NCBI GenBank assembly: GCA_023515745.1
Contig: JALECJ010000056.1
Coordinates: 1,101,409 to 1,165,408 of the forward strand
Length of the DNA stretch: 64,000 nt
Reading direction: 5' to 3'
DNA from: Amoeboaphelidium protococcarum
Lineage: Eukaryota > Aphelidiomycota > Aphelidea
Shown: positions 11,158-23,777 of the stretch, piece by piece
Position numbering within the stretch: position 1 is the stretch's first letter
How the letters are laid out: each line of letters starts with the position of its first letter
Program-made: the position numbers and the translations under genes
The notes under the pieces: model-generated
The model's database searches: none
What the model was told of the DNA's origin: nothing
The model's input: the letters and a program-made list of their open reading frames with translations, nothing else

Positions 11158-12120
11158 GCCTCGTAGTTATTCTAAAAATGAGTTCTTTTTTATATCAGAT
11201 TGCTAGCCTTGTTTAAGTTCCAAAGCGTGTTCTACACTAAATAAATAATAGCGGATGAGAGTGGGAAATAAAGATTACAGTGTTCTATTGTTTCAGCGTT
11301 GGTGTCGTCGTTGTCATTGGTATTATCGACACGAGCGCGTTTCATTCTTCCTCTCGCGCGCTCGCTTTTTACTGTTTTACTGTTTACTGTCGGTGCGTTA
11401 GTCATAAGGTTGTCAAAGAAGGCTGGGAACTTTTTATTTTGAATTTTGAAAACGGAATTCTCTGTTACGAACGCGCGTTCTCTCTCTCTTCACCTTTTTG
11501 AGAGTGGCGTTCTCAGCCGACACGCGATCGATCGATTTTCCTGATCAAACACAGACATGTTTCTCGTAGTCTTCCCTCATCTTTCTCGTTTCTCACATTA
11601 TGCATTTATCAACTTTATTGACTTGGGCCACGTCAGTTCACTGTTGTTTTGCATATAAAATTGGAAAGTTAGTGTGATCCAGATGCATAACTAACTCCCT
11701 GAAGCAAACGATGCCTAGTTTCTCCAACTAAAGTCTTTAGAATTGGTTAAAACAATGCGATTGAATGACGGTCTGCTCTTTAACTACGACAATTTTATAC
11801 CGTGACTTGAATGATGACAAAGTCTTCTGTAGATATTTCGGTCAAATAATTCTCCATCCATTTTTGAATTTAAAATTGTTCAATACAAGTGAAGCCGACG
11901 TCCGTTCTCTATCACTAACTCTTCGACTCTCTCTCTAGCGGTCGCGTTTAATTCTGAAACAGGTCGGTTCAACGTTCACAGCGTCTCTCTGTCTCTCTTC
12001 ATTTGCATTCTATTCCCTTACAGAATCTGTTAAATACTCGGTTCGTACTACCACAGTACATTAAATTTCTGGATTTCTCTAAGAATGACGGTGGACTAGT
12101 ATCATGGGGCGGTTAGAAAG
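11158..12120. promoter_or_regulatory. Divergent upstream region of the transposase-like gene and POLE2
   Basis: 963 bp without a convincing gene. It contains GAGCGCGTTT (11333-11342), TCTCGCGCGCTCGC (11352-11365) and a perfect palindrome GAACGCGCGTTC (11469-11480). Long TCTCTC runs also occur near 11478 and 11928. These match the AACGCG-plus-pyrimidine pattern seen before other genes. Confidence 0.5.
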
Positions 12121-13896
12121 ATGGTGCACAGAATATTAAACTCTTTTAATATGCCCGTGAAGCCTCAAACAACAGATTATCTACTACAGGTTATGTAAGA
12201 ACACGGTATTATAGATGCAGAAGAGATTCAATTGGCTGTAGATAGTATAATGACGCAGTACTTTATTGAGGTTGAAGATGCTAATGAGATTAGTGCTGAA
12301 CTGCTAAAGCCTGTCATTTAGAAATTGGCCCGAGATGCCAAGATTGATAAATAGAATGCATATGAGATGATGAGTGAGCACTTGTACGTGATTAATGCAA
12401 AGTAGACGCCCAAGTTGTCTTTTAATCAGGTTCAGCATTAGTTTACTCTGACTGCCGAGCATAAGATGGTCTCAATTGGCGATGTGGATGACAAATGTGC
12501 CATGTTCAGGGAGAGGTTTGAGATTATTCATCACAGAATTACTGCAGTGGAGCAGTATAAACCAAAAGACTCCAAAATCACCTTGACACGTATCAAGAAT
12601 CTGCTCGGATGTGAAGGATAAGAATTCACACTACTGGGGATGTTGAGCTGTTTGAACCAGGGGGAAATACATCTAGAGGATCTGGATGCTTCCGTCAAGC
12701 TCATTATTGAATCTGATACAGAAGTTGAAATGGGCATATTCACAGAGACGTGTATAGTGTTGGTATCTGGAGTTTACTTTGGTCCGGGTGGATTTAGAGC
12801 CACGGTGATATCGCAGCCTCCTATAGAGTGTAAACTTGATTCACTGCAATATCTGCGACGTTTAGACTACTTTGGTGGCCCTAATCCTCTTACTCACCCA
12901 AACACTCTTTAGTAATTAGTTGCGTAGAATCAGCCATCTGCAAGTCTTTTAATTATATCAGATTTCTGGATGGATCAATAGGCGGTCATGGATAAGTTCA
13001 GAGCGGTACTGGATGGTGTTGAACAGCAGGTGGCATTTGCATTATCACATGGTAAAGTTGGGGCAATTACAGCTATAGTAGGCAATTAATACGAGGCTCC
13101 AATTGGTATTGTTCTCATAGGTGATTTTGTGAGTCCAAAGAGCCAGAGTCTATCTGACTTGTATTCCACTCATAAAACGTGTTGGAACCAGTTTTGGAAT
13201 CTTCTATCCAACTATCCGCTCGTCTGCAAACACACTCATCTCATATTCGTACCTGGTCCGAATGATCCGTGGTGCAATTCGGTATCATTACTGCCTCAGC
13301 CGGCTCTACCTCTAAGTATTACGCGTCCACCTTTTGCCAGGAGCGAGAGTGTGGCCAAGAAACTGTTATAAATCAAAGAGAATTTGATCCATTTCGCAAG
13401 CAATCCATGCAGATTGAAGTTTGGAGGTTCTTCATCTCAGATGGCGCCTGATAATCTAAATACCGCCAGCAGTGCTTCACCTAATGAATCTATAATTACC
13501 ATTAGCGGATAACATAATTCGTTTATTCAGAATGCTGTCGGTAGAGACGTGGTATTGTTCAGGGGAGACTGGGCAAGTAAAATGTGTCGCAATGCCATAC
13601 TGAGACCAAATTTGTAGAAGGAGAGTAATTTGAATGCCCACATGGCAAGAACTATTCTGGGTCAACAGCATTTAAGTCCTCTGAATCCAAACGTATCTCC
13701 CGTCGTATGGAGTCAAGATAATGCACTGAGACTGTATCCACTACCAGACTTATTAGTCATGGCTGATAAAGTTGAGCATTACGCTTTTGAAGCTGAGAGT
13801 TGTAAAGTTGTCAATCCTGGCTCCTTCCAAGCATCCGGATTCTCCATGATTCAATACCGAATATCTGATAGCTCTATCGACAGATTAACTCTATGA
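12121..13896 (+). CDS. POLE2: DNA polymerase epsilon subunit 2 (B subunit)
   Basis: 591 residues, single exon, ATG 12121 to TGA 13894. This is the structural B subunit of the leading-strand replicase. The N-terminal helical domain (MVHRILNSFNMPVKP...) leads into CAMFRERFEIIHHRI, then the OB-fold (LLGCEGQEFTLLGMLSCL, GEIHLEDLDASVKL) and the inactive calcineurin-like phosphodiesterase domain (SDFWMDQ, FVPGPNDPW, HFASNPCRLKF, VVLFRGDWASKMCRN). The C-terminus has LRLYPLPDLLVMADK and NPGSFQASGFS, all POLE2 landmarks. Length is slightly above the usual ~530 because of Ser/Asn inserts. TAA and TAG codons lie throughout. No intron. Confidence 0.96.
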
Positions 13897-14146
13897 AAAT
13901 GTATCTTCTTGTATTTAAATATCTCAACTGTATTCTGTAATTTTGAACAGTTTTGATTTATTTCAGTTATAGCGAATTTGTCCATAGAAAGTCAAGTACA
14001 GATCATAACGCGCGCTCCTTTTAAATCTGCTCGTTACTTTAACACTTTCTTCCCTCTCACTAAATTCTCGCATATCATATTACTGATTTTATCAATTTAT
14101 AATTCCTAGTTTAATTATCAGGTAATACACCAAAAGTAAGTTGAAG
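13897..14146. promoter_or_regulatory. Upstream region of CCDC22
   Basis: 250 bp between POLE2 and CCDC22. It contains AACGCGCGCTCC (14007-14018), about 130 bp before the CCDC22 ATG, matching the shared upstream motif. Confidence 0.4.
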
Positions 14147-15673
14147 ATGGAACTAGATGATTTGCTGTATGCTAGGTTTAGACTATAGATGCCAAATGTG
14201 TTGCAATAAGACGTGTAAAGATTGGATGATCTGATGGTTGGTGTGAGATTTGCTTTCATTGTGGGACTGTATGTTTAGAATATGGCATCTTTTGATTAAT
14301 AGATGGAATGGCGATATGCTGTTAATACAATAGAGTCTATAGATCAAGTCAACAAGTTTTAGTATACTTTGCGCGTAAGCGAGATACTGCGGCAACTGGA
14401 GTATGGTTCAGATGTTGGATTCACGTAGTTATTCTATCCACAGCGAAGTGAGTTGTTTGCCATACTATCTTTTCTTGTGCAAAAGTATGATTAACTATGT
14501 ACTGCGAGATAGGGATCCCTCTCTGGTTATGATGACGATAACAATGCTGCCTATAAAGCCTTAATGCTGAGTAATAGCAACAGATATTCGAGATCTCAAC
14601 TTCGAGAGATGCGCGACTCTTGGAGGTAGTAGTTGCAACAGTTTATGCGATAAAGGCCTGCCTCTCAATAATCTATACGCGCCAATTCACCACAGTTACT
14701 GTAGTCTTAATAACAATAACAGCAGTAGTAATAGTCAGTGAGAACAGATTAAAATGTAATTAAGGAATCGAACTCTTTAGATTCCAGCAATCTCGTGAAA
14801 GGCAAGGAGCTTCGACAAAAGATAAAGGTGTTGCGTTAAGATATTAAAGTCTTAAGAGAGGCCCAACAGTTGCGAGAGAGTCAAGCAGAAGTGTCATCGT
14901 CTGCTGTAGTTATAGATCCTGTATATATTGAGAATGCTAGATAATTTGTATCTGAGCATAGTACTGGCGAGGCTCAGGGGTAGCTAGAGAATCTTCAATA
15001 GCTATTACAGAATGCATAGAGGCAATTGAACGAAGTTCAGTAGTAGATTGTAGATTAAACCACTAGTCTTGATTTATAGTTGAATCAGCTGTAAACTGAG
15101 TACAATTAGGAGAAAGATGATGAAGTCATAGATATTGTAAGCAAACAGCAAAAGATAGAAAACACCATTCTGTATTTGAAGTAAATTGAGACTAAGCTGG
15201 ACTATGAGCTTCAGGAATTGCAGGTCCAAGTGTCAACGTTAAAGTCATTCCCTAGCAGGTAGTAGATGATTGATCGACTTAAAACATTGAACGATTTGGT
15301 GCAGAAGGATTCCGAATAGCTTTTGCAGTTGAACAAAGATATAGTTACTGCATAGTAGGAGAAGGAAACTGTTGTTGACTAAAGCGGTACCAGCTATAGC
15401 CGTCTTAGGCAACTGTTGACTTCAAAAGTATCTCTATAGAATCCAGTATTTACTCAGCAATGTCTTTCACTATTGGAAAAGTATCACAACACTGTGTTGT
15501 AGTGTGTGCAGAGTATTCAGCGTATCTCTGATCAATAGATTGAATTGCGTCGACTGTAGAATTAGATACGCGTTTTATAAGTGGACGAAAGAGTTGAATA
15601 ACGTCACGCTGCTCTGGTTGAAGATTATCGGGCACATAGACTGAAGCAGTAATAGATTGAGTAGACTTCATGA
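14147..15673 (+). CDS. CCDC22: CCDC22 homologue, coiled-coil subunit of the Commander/CCC complex
   Basis: 508 residues, single exon, ATG 14147 to TGA 15671. CCDC22 pairs with CCDC93 and COMMD proteins to recycle endosomal cargo. The N-terminal ~125 residues match its calponin-like NN-CH domain: MELDDLLYARFRLQMPNVLQ, then ILRQLEYGSDVGFTQLFYP and ELFAILSFLVQKYDQL. A Gln-rich linker (residues ~180-195, coded by CAG, CAA, TAG and TAA) follows. The remaining ~300 residues form long coiled coils (for example LENLQQLLQNAQRQLNEVQQ and LQELQVQVSTLKS). Without the N-terminal match it would be only a generic coiled-coil protein, so the name rests on that domain. Confidence 0.8.
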
Positions 15674-15786
15674 AAGAAAATACAGTATGGTACTTGATGA
15701 TGATGATGGATGATACTATGAACATAATTTTGATTCATCAAGCGGTAAACCATAAACTGAAATTTAGGGAGAACCAATTACAATAT

Positions 15787-17109
15787 TCATGTATTCTTCT
15801 TCATATTATTCACATTTGACTTGAAATCGGACGAGTCGATCATATCATATTCGTCACTTTCATTCCCTTTAGGCTTTGATGGGCGGCGTTACTTTAAATC
15901 TCCAAGATTTCCTTATCTTTATTATTATTGTGAAGATGATGATGAAGGTTTATTCGACTGATTACCGCTACCATCATTCTCACTTAGCTGACCAGATCCA
16001 CCTTAAACGTCAGGACGATCACTATGACGAGAACCACTTTCATTACTAGTACCAACACCATCAGCTGGCGAGTTTTACAAGAATTAATCAATCCAGTGCA
16101 TAGGTGATAAAAATGAATAATTGGAAGACCTTCGATCATCATACGCATTAGCCACGTTCTTATTGCTAATAGGAGTCTATTACTAAGATGGATCACCTCT
16201 TGTAAATATGTCACGAAAACTGTCAGCCGTAGAGGAATTCTATGATACATTCGATGGTCTACCTTAATACTGCTACTATTACTATGAAGATTGAGAAGGT
16301 CGAAACATACGCGATGCAGCCGGACTTCCCTTCATGTATGTATCATCCAACTCCACAGCCTACTAATACTTATCATACCATCCACCAACCACATTCACGA
16401 TAGCATTAACTGCTGGCCTCAGATTAGACTCATAAACGCGATTATGCTTCAGCCTGTCCAAAGATCGATGTATAGGGCCAGAGGTGGAAGCTACTGAATC
16501 ATAGGCGCGACCGATTATATGATAGTGGTGGAGAACTGGCAGTAATAGAGGACCAACCAGAATAATGTACGCAATACTCTTGTCACTAAACACAAGTCCA
16601 AGTAGCGATAAGGCAACGTAAATCAACGCCACAATTACCAGATATCGCAAGGCATTCTACTACCTGATTGTCGACAAACGATCCTACAGAGATAGAACCT
16701 AATACTCCAGTACTGATACATAATAGCAAATATCAGTCAACTCCAAAGGTTTATATCCGGTCCTCTGTTGCACTTGATCAGCTGACTTGTACAAAATATC
16801 ACCAATCTTATCAAATGCTCCTCCGAGGTATCGTTGAAGAATCTGAGCTTTGTACAAATACTCCACCAGCGCCACTAGTAGCCACATCGATACCGCAGTG
16901 TATATATAAGATATCTTGCCACTGAGTAGAATTCCAATAATCGATGTCCACATATACAGAGTCACCATTGAAATCCAAGGCGAGAGGCCCAACAGAATGC
17001 TGTAATACACGCCAATCACCCACTTTTCATACTCTTACAATACATTTAACCACTCTGCTGTCCGCTACCCCAACCAGTTTACTGTCTAAATATCAACGTC
17101 CTACGGCAT
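15787..17109 (-). CDS. Reticulon-like ER membrane protein with C-terminal LIR-like motif
   Basis: 440 residues, single exon, ATG 17109 to TGA 15787. The N-terminus shows two hydrophobic hairpins: residues ~33-75 (SILLGLSPWISMVTLYMWTS, then IYTAVSMWLLVALVEYLY) and ~150-190 (LRYLVIVALIYVALSLLGLV, then IAYIILVGPLLLPVLHHYH). This is the layout of ER-curving reticulon-homology proteins. The C-terminal half is disordered, Ser/Asn/Gln-rich, and ends with ESDEYDMIDSSDF, an acidic-flanked Y-x-x-I motif near residue 421 resembling an Atg8-binding LIR. Together this resembles FAM134/RETREG ER-phagy receptors. Family identity is inference; an ARL6IP1- or lunapark-like protein is the alternative. It is convergent with CCDC22. 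Confidence 0.6.
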
Positions 17110-17655
17110 AATGATTAACTTTCGTTAAAGTGGATATAATACATTAAAATGTGATGAAAATAAAAGTTTAACGAAAGAAAACGGATTTGTGTTTTGATTG
17201 TGACCGGCAACTTGTTTCGTTGTAAAATGGAGCGTTCAATGCAGATGTTGAATAGTGATTGTTATGATATGAGAGGCTCTATTCATTACAGGGATATTAG
17301 ATCTGCATTTGCTTTATTGGAAGCCACATTTGATTCTAAAGCAAAGATGTTTATTATGCTTATCAATCAACAATCGCTGATCCAATGCGTGTCACGCGAT
17401 TGATTGTTTCTTGGCGTTTCAGCTGAAAGAGGCACACTTCAGGTGACGAGTCGCTTTCAATGTTGACGGCAGTAATCTTTTCTAATGCCACAACGCTTAA
17501 AAGGCGGGTTTGAAACTATCTTTAAATTATAGCATAAGTGATAGATATTGGATGTTAAATGGTAGAACTGGCACATTTTTAATGGTCACATAGTACAGTA
17601 CATGAGCGGGCTTTCTTCAAATGTAAATTCTTAATCTCATCCACAGATTAAACTA
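17110..17655. other. Intergenic region between the ER membrane gene and ITPA
   Basis: 546 bp between two minus-strand genes. It serves as upstream region for the reticulon-like gene. It contains one doubtful small ORF on the plus strand (17227-17403). Confidence 0.5.
17227..17403 (+). CDS. Possible small ORF
   Basis: 58 residues starting MERSMQMLNSDCYDM and ending in TGA. It has no TAA or TAG codons, no signal peptide and no recognised domain. It sits alone on the plus strand between minus-strand genes. Kept only because composition looks protein-like; it may well be chance. Confidence 0.2.
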   Translation: MERSMQMLNSDCYDMRGSIHYRDIRSAFALLEATFDSKAKMFIMLINQQSLIQCVSRD

Positions 17656-18561
17656 TCACTATTTATTGAGGAGATACTCACGCAGCTTATTGAATGCGCG
17701 ACTTCTATGGGAAATTTGATTCTTATCCCCTTTATCCATTTCTGCATAAGTCTTACCATTTCCCTCCTCTGGCTCCTACACATTAAAGACAACGTTTAAA
17801 TATATTACGCGCAATTGCAAACCACCATATAATCTTACAAAGATGGGGTCCCATCCAAAGTTGGTAGGTCCTCTAGCTTAAACAATCTTTCCCTACACAA
17901 CTAAAGTGATCACGTCAATAGACAGACAGCATTACTATACAATCTAACCTTTGTTACGCCTGAAAACAATTTAATCTCATCTTCACCGGGGATGCCGAGC
18001 GCGCAAATAGTCATTGCATAAGCTTTATTATATCCATCGGGATTGTCCTATTTGAATCCTTCAACCATCTTATTTAATCCTACACACACACGTATGACAT
18101 AGTATTAAGATGAGAACGGATATCATATTGTGTCTTTAAAGCAAAGAGATCGTACCAGAATGTCCCAACGCGTGAAGAAACTGTTTGATATAAGCACCGG
18201 GGAGACCGTTAAGAGAATCGAAGCATAAACAGGTGTCCTCAGTAATTACAGGCTTATTCAAGATTTTGAGTGCCGCCTTACACTTGGCGATTGCAATCTC
18301 TTCAGGCGTTCCTTAAATCTCTGGCACTACACTCTAATACGGCAGATCTAATTTTCGGGTAATCGATTTGAATAAAAAGCGGATTTTATTACCATCTTCG
18401 ATAGCAGCGGATGTCAAATTGATATCATTGCCGATAATCTGCTGCACTTCAGCCAGCTTGTTCTTATTACCAGTGACGAACGTGTATTAAATGCGGTGCA
18501 TTCTACTTGTAGTGATATTGAATAGAGTAAATCTTCGTTGAGAAATTCGTTGAGCATTCAT
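17656..18561 (-). CDS. ITPA: Inosine triphosphate pyrophosphatase (ITPase/HAM1)
   Basis: Hydrolyses ITP, dITP and XTP to monophosphates, keeping deaminated purines out of nucleic acids. Four exons: 18156-18561, 17949-18079, 17839-17892 and 17656-17775. Introns are 76 bp (18080-18155), 56 bp (17893-17948) and 63 bp (17776-17838), all ending TGTGTAG. The spliced protein is 236 residues. Landmarks are [42 protein letters not shown]-type core ([17 protein letters not shown]), [31 protein letters not shown] and [13 protein letters not shown]. The first 20 residues ([15 protein letters not shown]...) form an Arg/Ser-rich extension before MHRIQYTFVTGN at 18501. They could be a mitochondrial presequence, or translation may start at 18501. 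Confidence 0.94.
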
Positions 18562-18717
18562 AAGCAGAGAGACAAATGTAAAGTCGCCGAATAAACTAAA
18601 TTATGATGATGATTATTATTACAATTGCATTCACTATTCAAAAGATATAGCATCCTTACACTTAAACTTTACAGACGTACTAAGCGCTTATAAGTAGAAA
18701 AATCTAAATCTGAACCC

Positions 18718-20451
18718 TCAAACCTTGTCAATGGTCCAAGCATCTTTTTGTCTAACTGCCTAATGCATCCGTTCAATGAGATTGGTAAAGGTACTACCAC
18801 GAGTGCCGATGAAGCCATGGGATCTTGCAGCAATCAACTGGTCAATGAAAGGATACCAAATGGAGTTTGAGATTGGATTAGATCTTGCTGTATCTTCGGG
18901 AGAAAATGACTACAGACTCAGCTACTCATCTTCATCCAAGTTGTGGCCGTGGAGGTAATCAATCAGCGGGCTCAAAGATTCCATATAGCTTGTGGATCTC
19001 TCATCAGACAGCGTATGTAGTATCTCTGCAAAAGGATCCATGTCAAAATCATTCAAAGTTACTAAAGTCTAAACTTCTGGACAATCTGCAAGAGGCTGCA
19101 ATTACGAAGGATCACTTAAATCAGTAGCCACAAAGATGTTAACTGGAGTTTTTATACATTATGATGGCAATTACTAAGCAGGAGTATCTTCAGGGCACTT
19201 GTTCTTCTAGATTGCAGCAATGATAGACTACACCGAAGTACCAACTCTATTCTTAAATGATCCATCGCCGCTCCTTAAATGAACGCTAATCCAAAAATCA
19301 TTCTTATCGAAAGGCATTTAGGCAATCAGGGAATCTACAATAGATTCGAGATTCTTATTCTGCAAAGTCAAGCTCCTTCTTACTTCAGCCATCGTTGCAT
19401 TCAAAGCAGCGTCATCTCCCAATAAAAGTAGACGATTGAAGCCAAATGTTGAACCAATAACTACAAGTTTATGATCTGATTCTTACCAGTTGACAATGTG
19501 CTGGAACTTGTTCTAATATTGCTACAGCTACGGTGGAAGTTAAGCTTATTCAGATGCTCCTGCACTGAAATTCTTATGCAAACCATCAACCGATAATCCT
19601 TACATTTTGATTTCGCTGTCATTCACTTAATCTAATCCGAAGAGATATCTGTAATGATACTTGGCCTACTCTTTAATCAGCAGAATATCCTCAGCATACA
19701 GAGGACCAGATGTCTAGATATTCTACACAAATTCATACGCCGAGACTGATGATTCCACAAAGTCCAAGTTGAATAACAAATCAGCAGGGAGAACGGCCTT
19801 CTTTTTAAGATTACTGTTTGAATTGAACTTGTGCTTCATCTAGTTGTACGTATCTGTGTTCACATACTCTGAAAGTGATGTCTACTCTCCCAGTATTAAA
19901 CTCTCGGCAATTCTGACACTTTACATTAAATCATCAAATGGATGCCATGGTACATCCTGCCATCCAATATAGAGCGGAGGAATGATCAGCGTTCTATTGC
20001 TGAGTTTAGCAAGCATTATCGCATTCTCCAACTCACCCACCTGATTGCTAAAGCCACTATGAGGTAAGTAAGCAAGATACTTAGCGTTGCTGTTCATTGT
20101 GTTGCTAACTACCGATGATTAAGGTGATGCTGTATTATCATCACTTCCTAGGGACCCTGCAACAGCATCGTCATCATCATTCAAATTATCTTTCAAAGCC
20201 AGCTCTGTTTCAGAACTCACCAAATTTACACTAATAGCATCATCACCACCATCAACATCGTCACCGTAGGTGTGAGATAACAAAGCATCCTTGTCCAGCA
20301 AGATATTGCGGAATGGATTCTTGAATTTTTCCAAATGAATACTCCTAACATTCTGCAGAGTCCACAGATTCTAGATAGAGACAACGAACAGGATGACCAA
20401 GCTTACAGCAAGGAAGAGCAGAATTTTGAAGGCAGTGGACTGACGTTTCAT
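18718..20451 (-). CDS. Type II membrane glycosyltransferase, O-fucosyltransferase-like
   Basis: 577 residues, single exon, ATG 20451 to TGA 18718. MKRQSTAFKILLFLAVSLVILFVV is a short cytosolic tail plus signal-anchor, placing the enzyme in the Golgi or ER lumen. After an acidic stem comes YLAYLPHSGFSNQVGELENA with NRTLIIPPLYIGW, the usual opening of the GDP-fucose O-fucosyltransferase-like family (GFxNQ...E..A). A nucleotide-sugar motif HLRSGDGSFKNR (HxRxGD) occurs near residue 400. The C-terminus has the DLSDPS strand and RSHGFIGTRGSTFTNLIER. The fold family is well supported. Donor and acceptor are not known. Confidence 0.78.
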
Positions 20452-21068
20452 CTATGTACCAAGTGCTAAATTCTATACTAGTATTAAAGTGTAACAGACT
20501 TGAAAGTGGATATCTGTAAGTGAATGATGTGAATGAGATAGATTGGTGTAAAAGGTGAACTTTCAGGGTAAGAAATTCTGACTTGGGAAGAAGCGACGCG
20601 CTTAGAAGCGTCTGAAACAGTTCTGAGTGCGCTCTTCAGATGTCAATACGAAACAGAATTTTACGGCATTTGAGTGTAAAGGTACTGTAGGTATTAATAG
20701 TAGGGCGTTTATTGTATCTTGACGCGTTCTTTTAGTGATGGAATAGTGAGCATTCATATGTTAAGTTAAATTACATTTATCGTACGAATATATAATTGTG
20801 CTAGCAAAATCCGCCTAAATTTTGCTCTCTTCTTGAACATAATAGCCTCAAAACAAAGACTAAGTTCTCTCCCATCACCAATGGGACAGACATGCTTTTA
20901 AAACAGACAATTAAAATTCAGTAGTACTTCAATTCTACGTATGATTATAAACGTTCTATGGCTATGATTATTATAATATATCAATCATTCTATCATATAC
21001 TAGTATACATCGGAGCGCAGCACGTAGTATTTGCTCTAAATAACAGCAGAACTCAACTAAGAAACTAA
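20452..21068. promoter_or_regulatory. Upstream region of the glycosyltransferase gene
   Basis: 617 bp. It contains AGCGACGCGCTTAGAAGCG (20592-20610) and TTGACGCGTTCTTTT (20719-20733), again ACGCG cores. No gene seen. Confidence 0.4.
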
Positions 21069-23777
21069 TCACGAGCGCTTCTCCATAAAGCTTTGAAACG
21101 CAACTATAAATTCAGGTAGCGAACGAGTGGCCTATAGTTTCTATATCAAGTTCATCTTGTAATTCTGGCCATTTGACGATATAATGTCTGCAAAAACACG
21201 CTTCACTAGTAAAGGATCGCGACGAGCAATATTGTACAGCACCTTTGTAAGTGCATTATCAGCACTTTTATTCTCTGACGCGGCAGCATAGATCGATGAC
21301 ACTATTGAACCCTTCTATTACAGAGTCAATTCCAACTTATCTTACAGTTTAGACAGAAGCTACGCAAAAGTTTCACTATTCACCACATTCGGGCTTTAAA
21401 AGCCGACCCGCAAGAGATTGGATACATACTCGGCCTAAATTGTCTTGGGAATCCGCCTGAGAATTTATGTCACTAATTCAAAGACACTATTAGCATATTC
21501 CATCTCCATTTTCATGATGGAATAGTCGATAGAATGATGGAGTATGTAGCCAAAAAAGTTGGTAAACAGAGGTTTGATCACGGAGACGGTTTTGAGGAGG
21601 ATACGAGGATCTCCTATCATGTCGAGCAAAGTGCTTAATGCTTATACACACCCAGAGCTCTGAAAGGCCAGATTGTTGCTGCTAATTAATTGCAACGCTT
21701 AAGACACGGCGGATTCCAATGAAAGAACGTCAAATTCATAATGCACAACTAAGACGATAGTTCTACATAGAATATACACATAATCTTCATATAACTGTTC
21801 AGAATCTCGAGTCATCTATTATCTAGGAAAGCCAGTACAAACATTTAATACACAAGCAACAAGAGATTTAATTGCATCTACATTTACAAAATTAGCACTG
21901 CTTAAAAACAGGTGCAGCACTTTTAAAATCAAATTCAAATGCATATGAATACCAGCTACACTATGGTTGATGACATTCTGATTCTAAACCATGCCTATAA
22001 TGGACTAAATTAAAACAGATTATTCATCTGCTTCCATATCCTACATAAGATGAAACAAGCATTAGATCACACACAGCCGCTGATCAATTCTGGTAACGGG
22101 CAGCTGTATAAGTTACATATATAGCGGTTTGATAGCGGAACGGCAATTCAAACAGAGGAGGATGCATAACTGTTCAGCACTTTTTAAAGTCTCACCAGAT
22201 CCAGATACGAGCAGTTTGAGTAATTCTTAAAATACTTCTTACAGTTGCGATAGACTAAGATGTTTAAAGCACTTTTGAGCAGATATGAGGCTCTTGATAC
22301 AGTAATGAGATAGTTCGGTATGCTAAGAGGCGATAGCGAGCATGGAATGAACAAAATACTCCGCTAAATCCATACTCCCAAATTAGGAATATTCAGCCGC
22401 CATCTGCAAACAATACAGCAAAGCCTTAATCTAATTCATGTTCATTTAAGGAGCTTATTGACGAAGAACATCAACATATTGACTAAACGCGTCCACATTT
22501 AAGACAAAACTCATAGTTTTGAAGCTCTGTCCGACTGCGTCCGCAAATTCTTCAACATCATGCTCATCCTAACTGATTACCTCACTAAAAATATTCAATA
22601 CTCTATTCAGAAAAGTAAAAGCGGCTTACGACATGACATCTTTAAACACCTAAATTCTTTATTCGTTAACTGCATTATAGATAGAAGTACCACTATCAGG
22701 CTAGTCGAACGTAATCAACTGCTCTAAAGACAAGGAGCTAACACTAGAATTTACAGATTAAGACTATGAAGCTACCAAATTTCCATCTTGTATCACTGCA
22801 GTGTACTTATTCAATATAGACTCACATGACTCAAAAATAGCCGCCCATAAAGTCACCACTTAATTACCAATGCTGAAGGCATATTGAGGGTCACTCAGTC
22901 GAATCAAAAGATCTAATATTAAGCGAACAGAAGAGCGTGCCGCATCATCAGATAGTAACAAGCACTCCAAGATTGACAACTCTTCCACCATGAGCAAGAG
23001 TAACTACAATATTTCCGCAATACCATCCAATGCCTGGGATTACATTAGACTTTCAGTATATTGAGCAACCGGAACAGAGACGACAAATCGCAAAAGCATT
23101 GCTTGTAATGAACGAGTATACTTGCCTGACTCTAGATGGTTAATCAGTGCAGAATACAGAGCGATTGATGTTTTAACATCTTCAGATGCACTCAATGAGG
23201 TGATTAGTGGCGCCACTTACTGCAAAGTAAATAACTTCATACAAGCCGATAGAAACAACTTGTATGCTTAAATAAGACCAGCATCATTCGAAAAAATATC
23301 TTAAAGACGAGTTAACCAATCGAGCAAATTTTATCTATCACCACTGTGTAGGGAGTAATTCATTTACTCCACATACAATTAAACAATCTTTAACTTTTGC
23401 GATAATCCAAGACCTATATGCTCACACAGAACGTCCAGTTCAAGATCGCTTATGACAAGGGAATGCGCAGCATAAAGCTAATCAGCAACCATGGTCGATA
23501 AATCTTGCTAGCTAAGAATTCTAAGTAATGTTTATATCAGACTACCCTTCTATGAGCTGTCAGCAAAATTACGCGCCAGATTATGGATTAAATTCGCAGC
23601 ATACCACTAGACAATATGATCATACTTAGACGGCGAGAGCAGTATCTATGAAGCAATTTGCAGACTGTCTGGATTTCCTAGGTACGACTCTAGCGTTTTT
23701 AAATCTTACTATTGCGTCGTAGCGTATTTTTAAGGATCTTGCAGTCTTAGAACTACGTTGGCAAATTATTAAGTCAT
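21069..23777 (-). CDS. Importin-13/transportin-3-like karyopherin
   Basis: 902 residues, single exon, ATG 23777 to TGA 21069. Beta-karyopherins carry cargo through nuclear pores under Ran control. The start MTQQFANVVLRLQDPQKYAT, then LESYLGNPDSLQIASQILL and YDHIVQWYAANLIHNLARNF, matches the paired helices of importin HEAT repeat 1 and the importin-N region. The whole protein is regular alpha-helical repeats (for example LQLLLMVEELSILECLLLSD and ALQLISSNNLAF), without membrane spans. Length fits the importin-13/transportin-3/Mtr10 branch (~900-960). More than 40 Gln are TAA or TAG codons. An exportin of the Crm1/Xpo branch is less likely by length. Confidence 0.75.
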
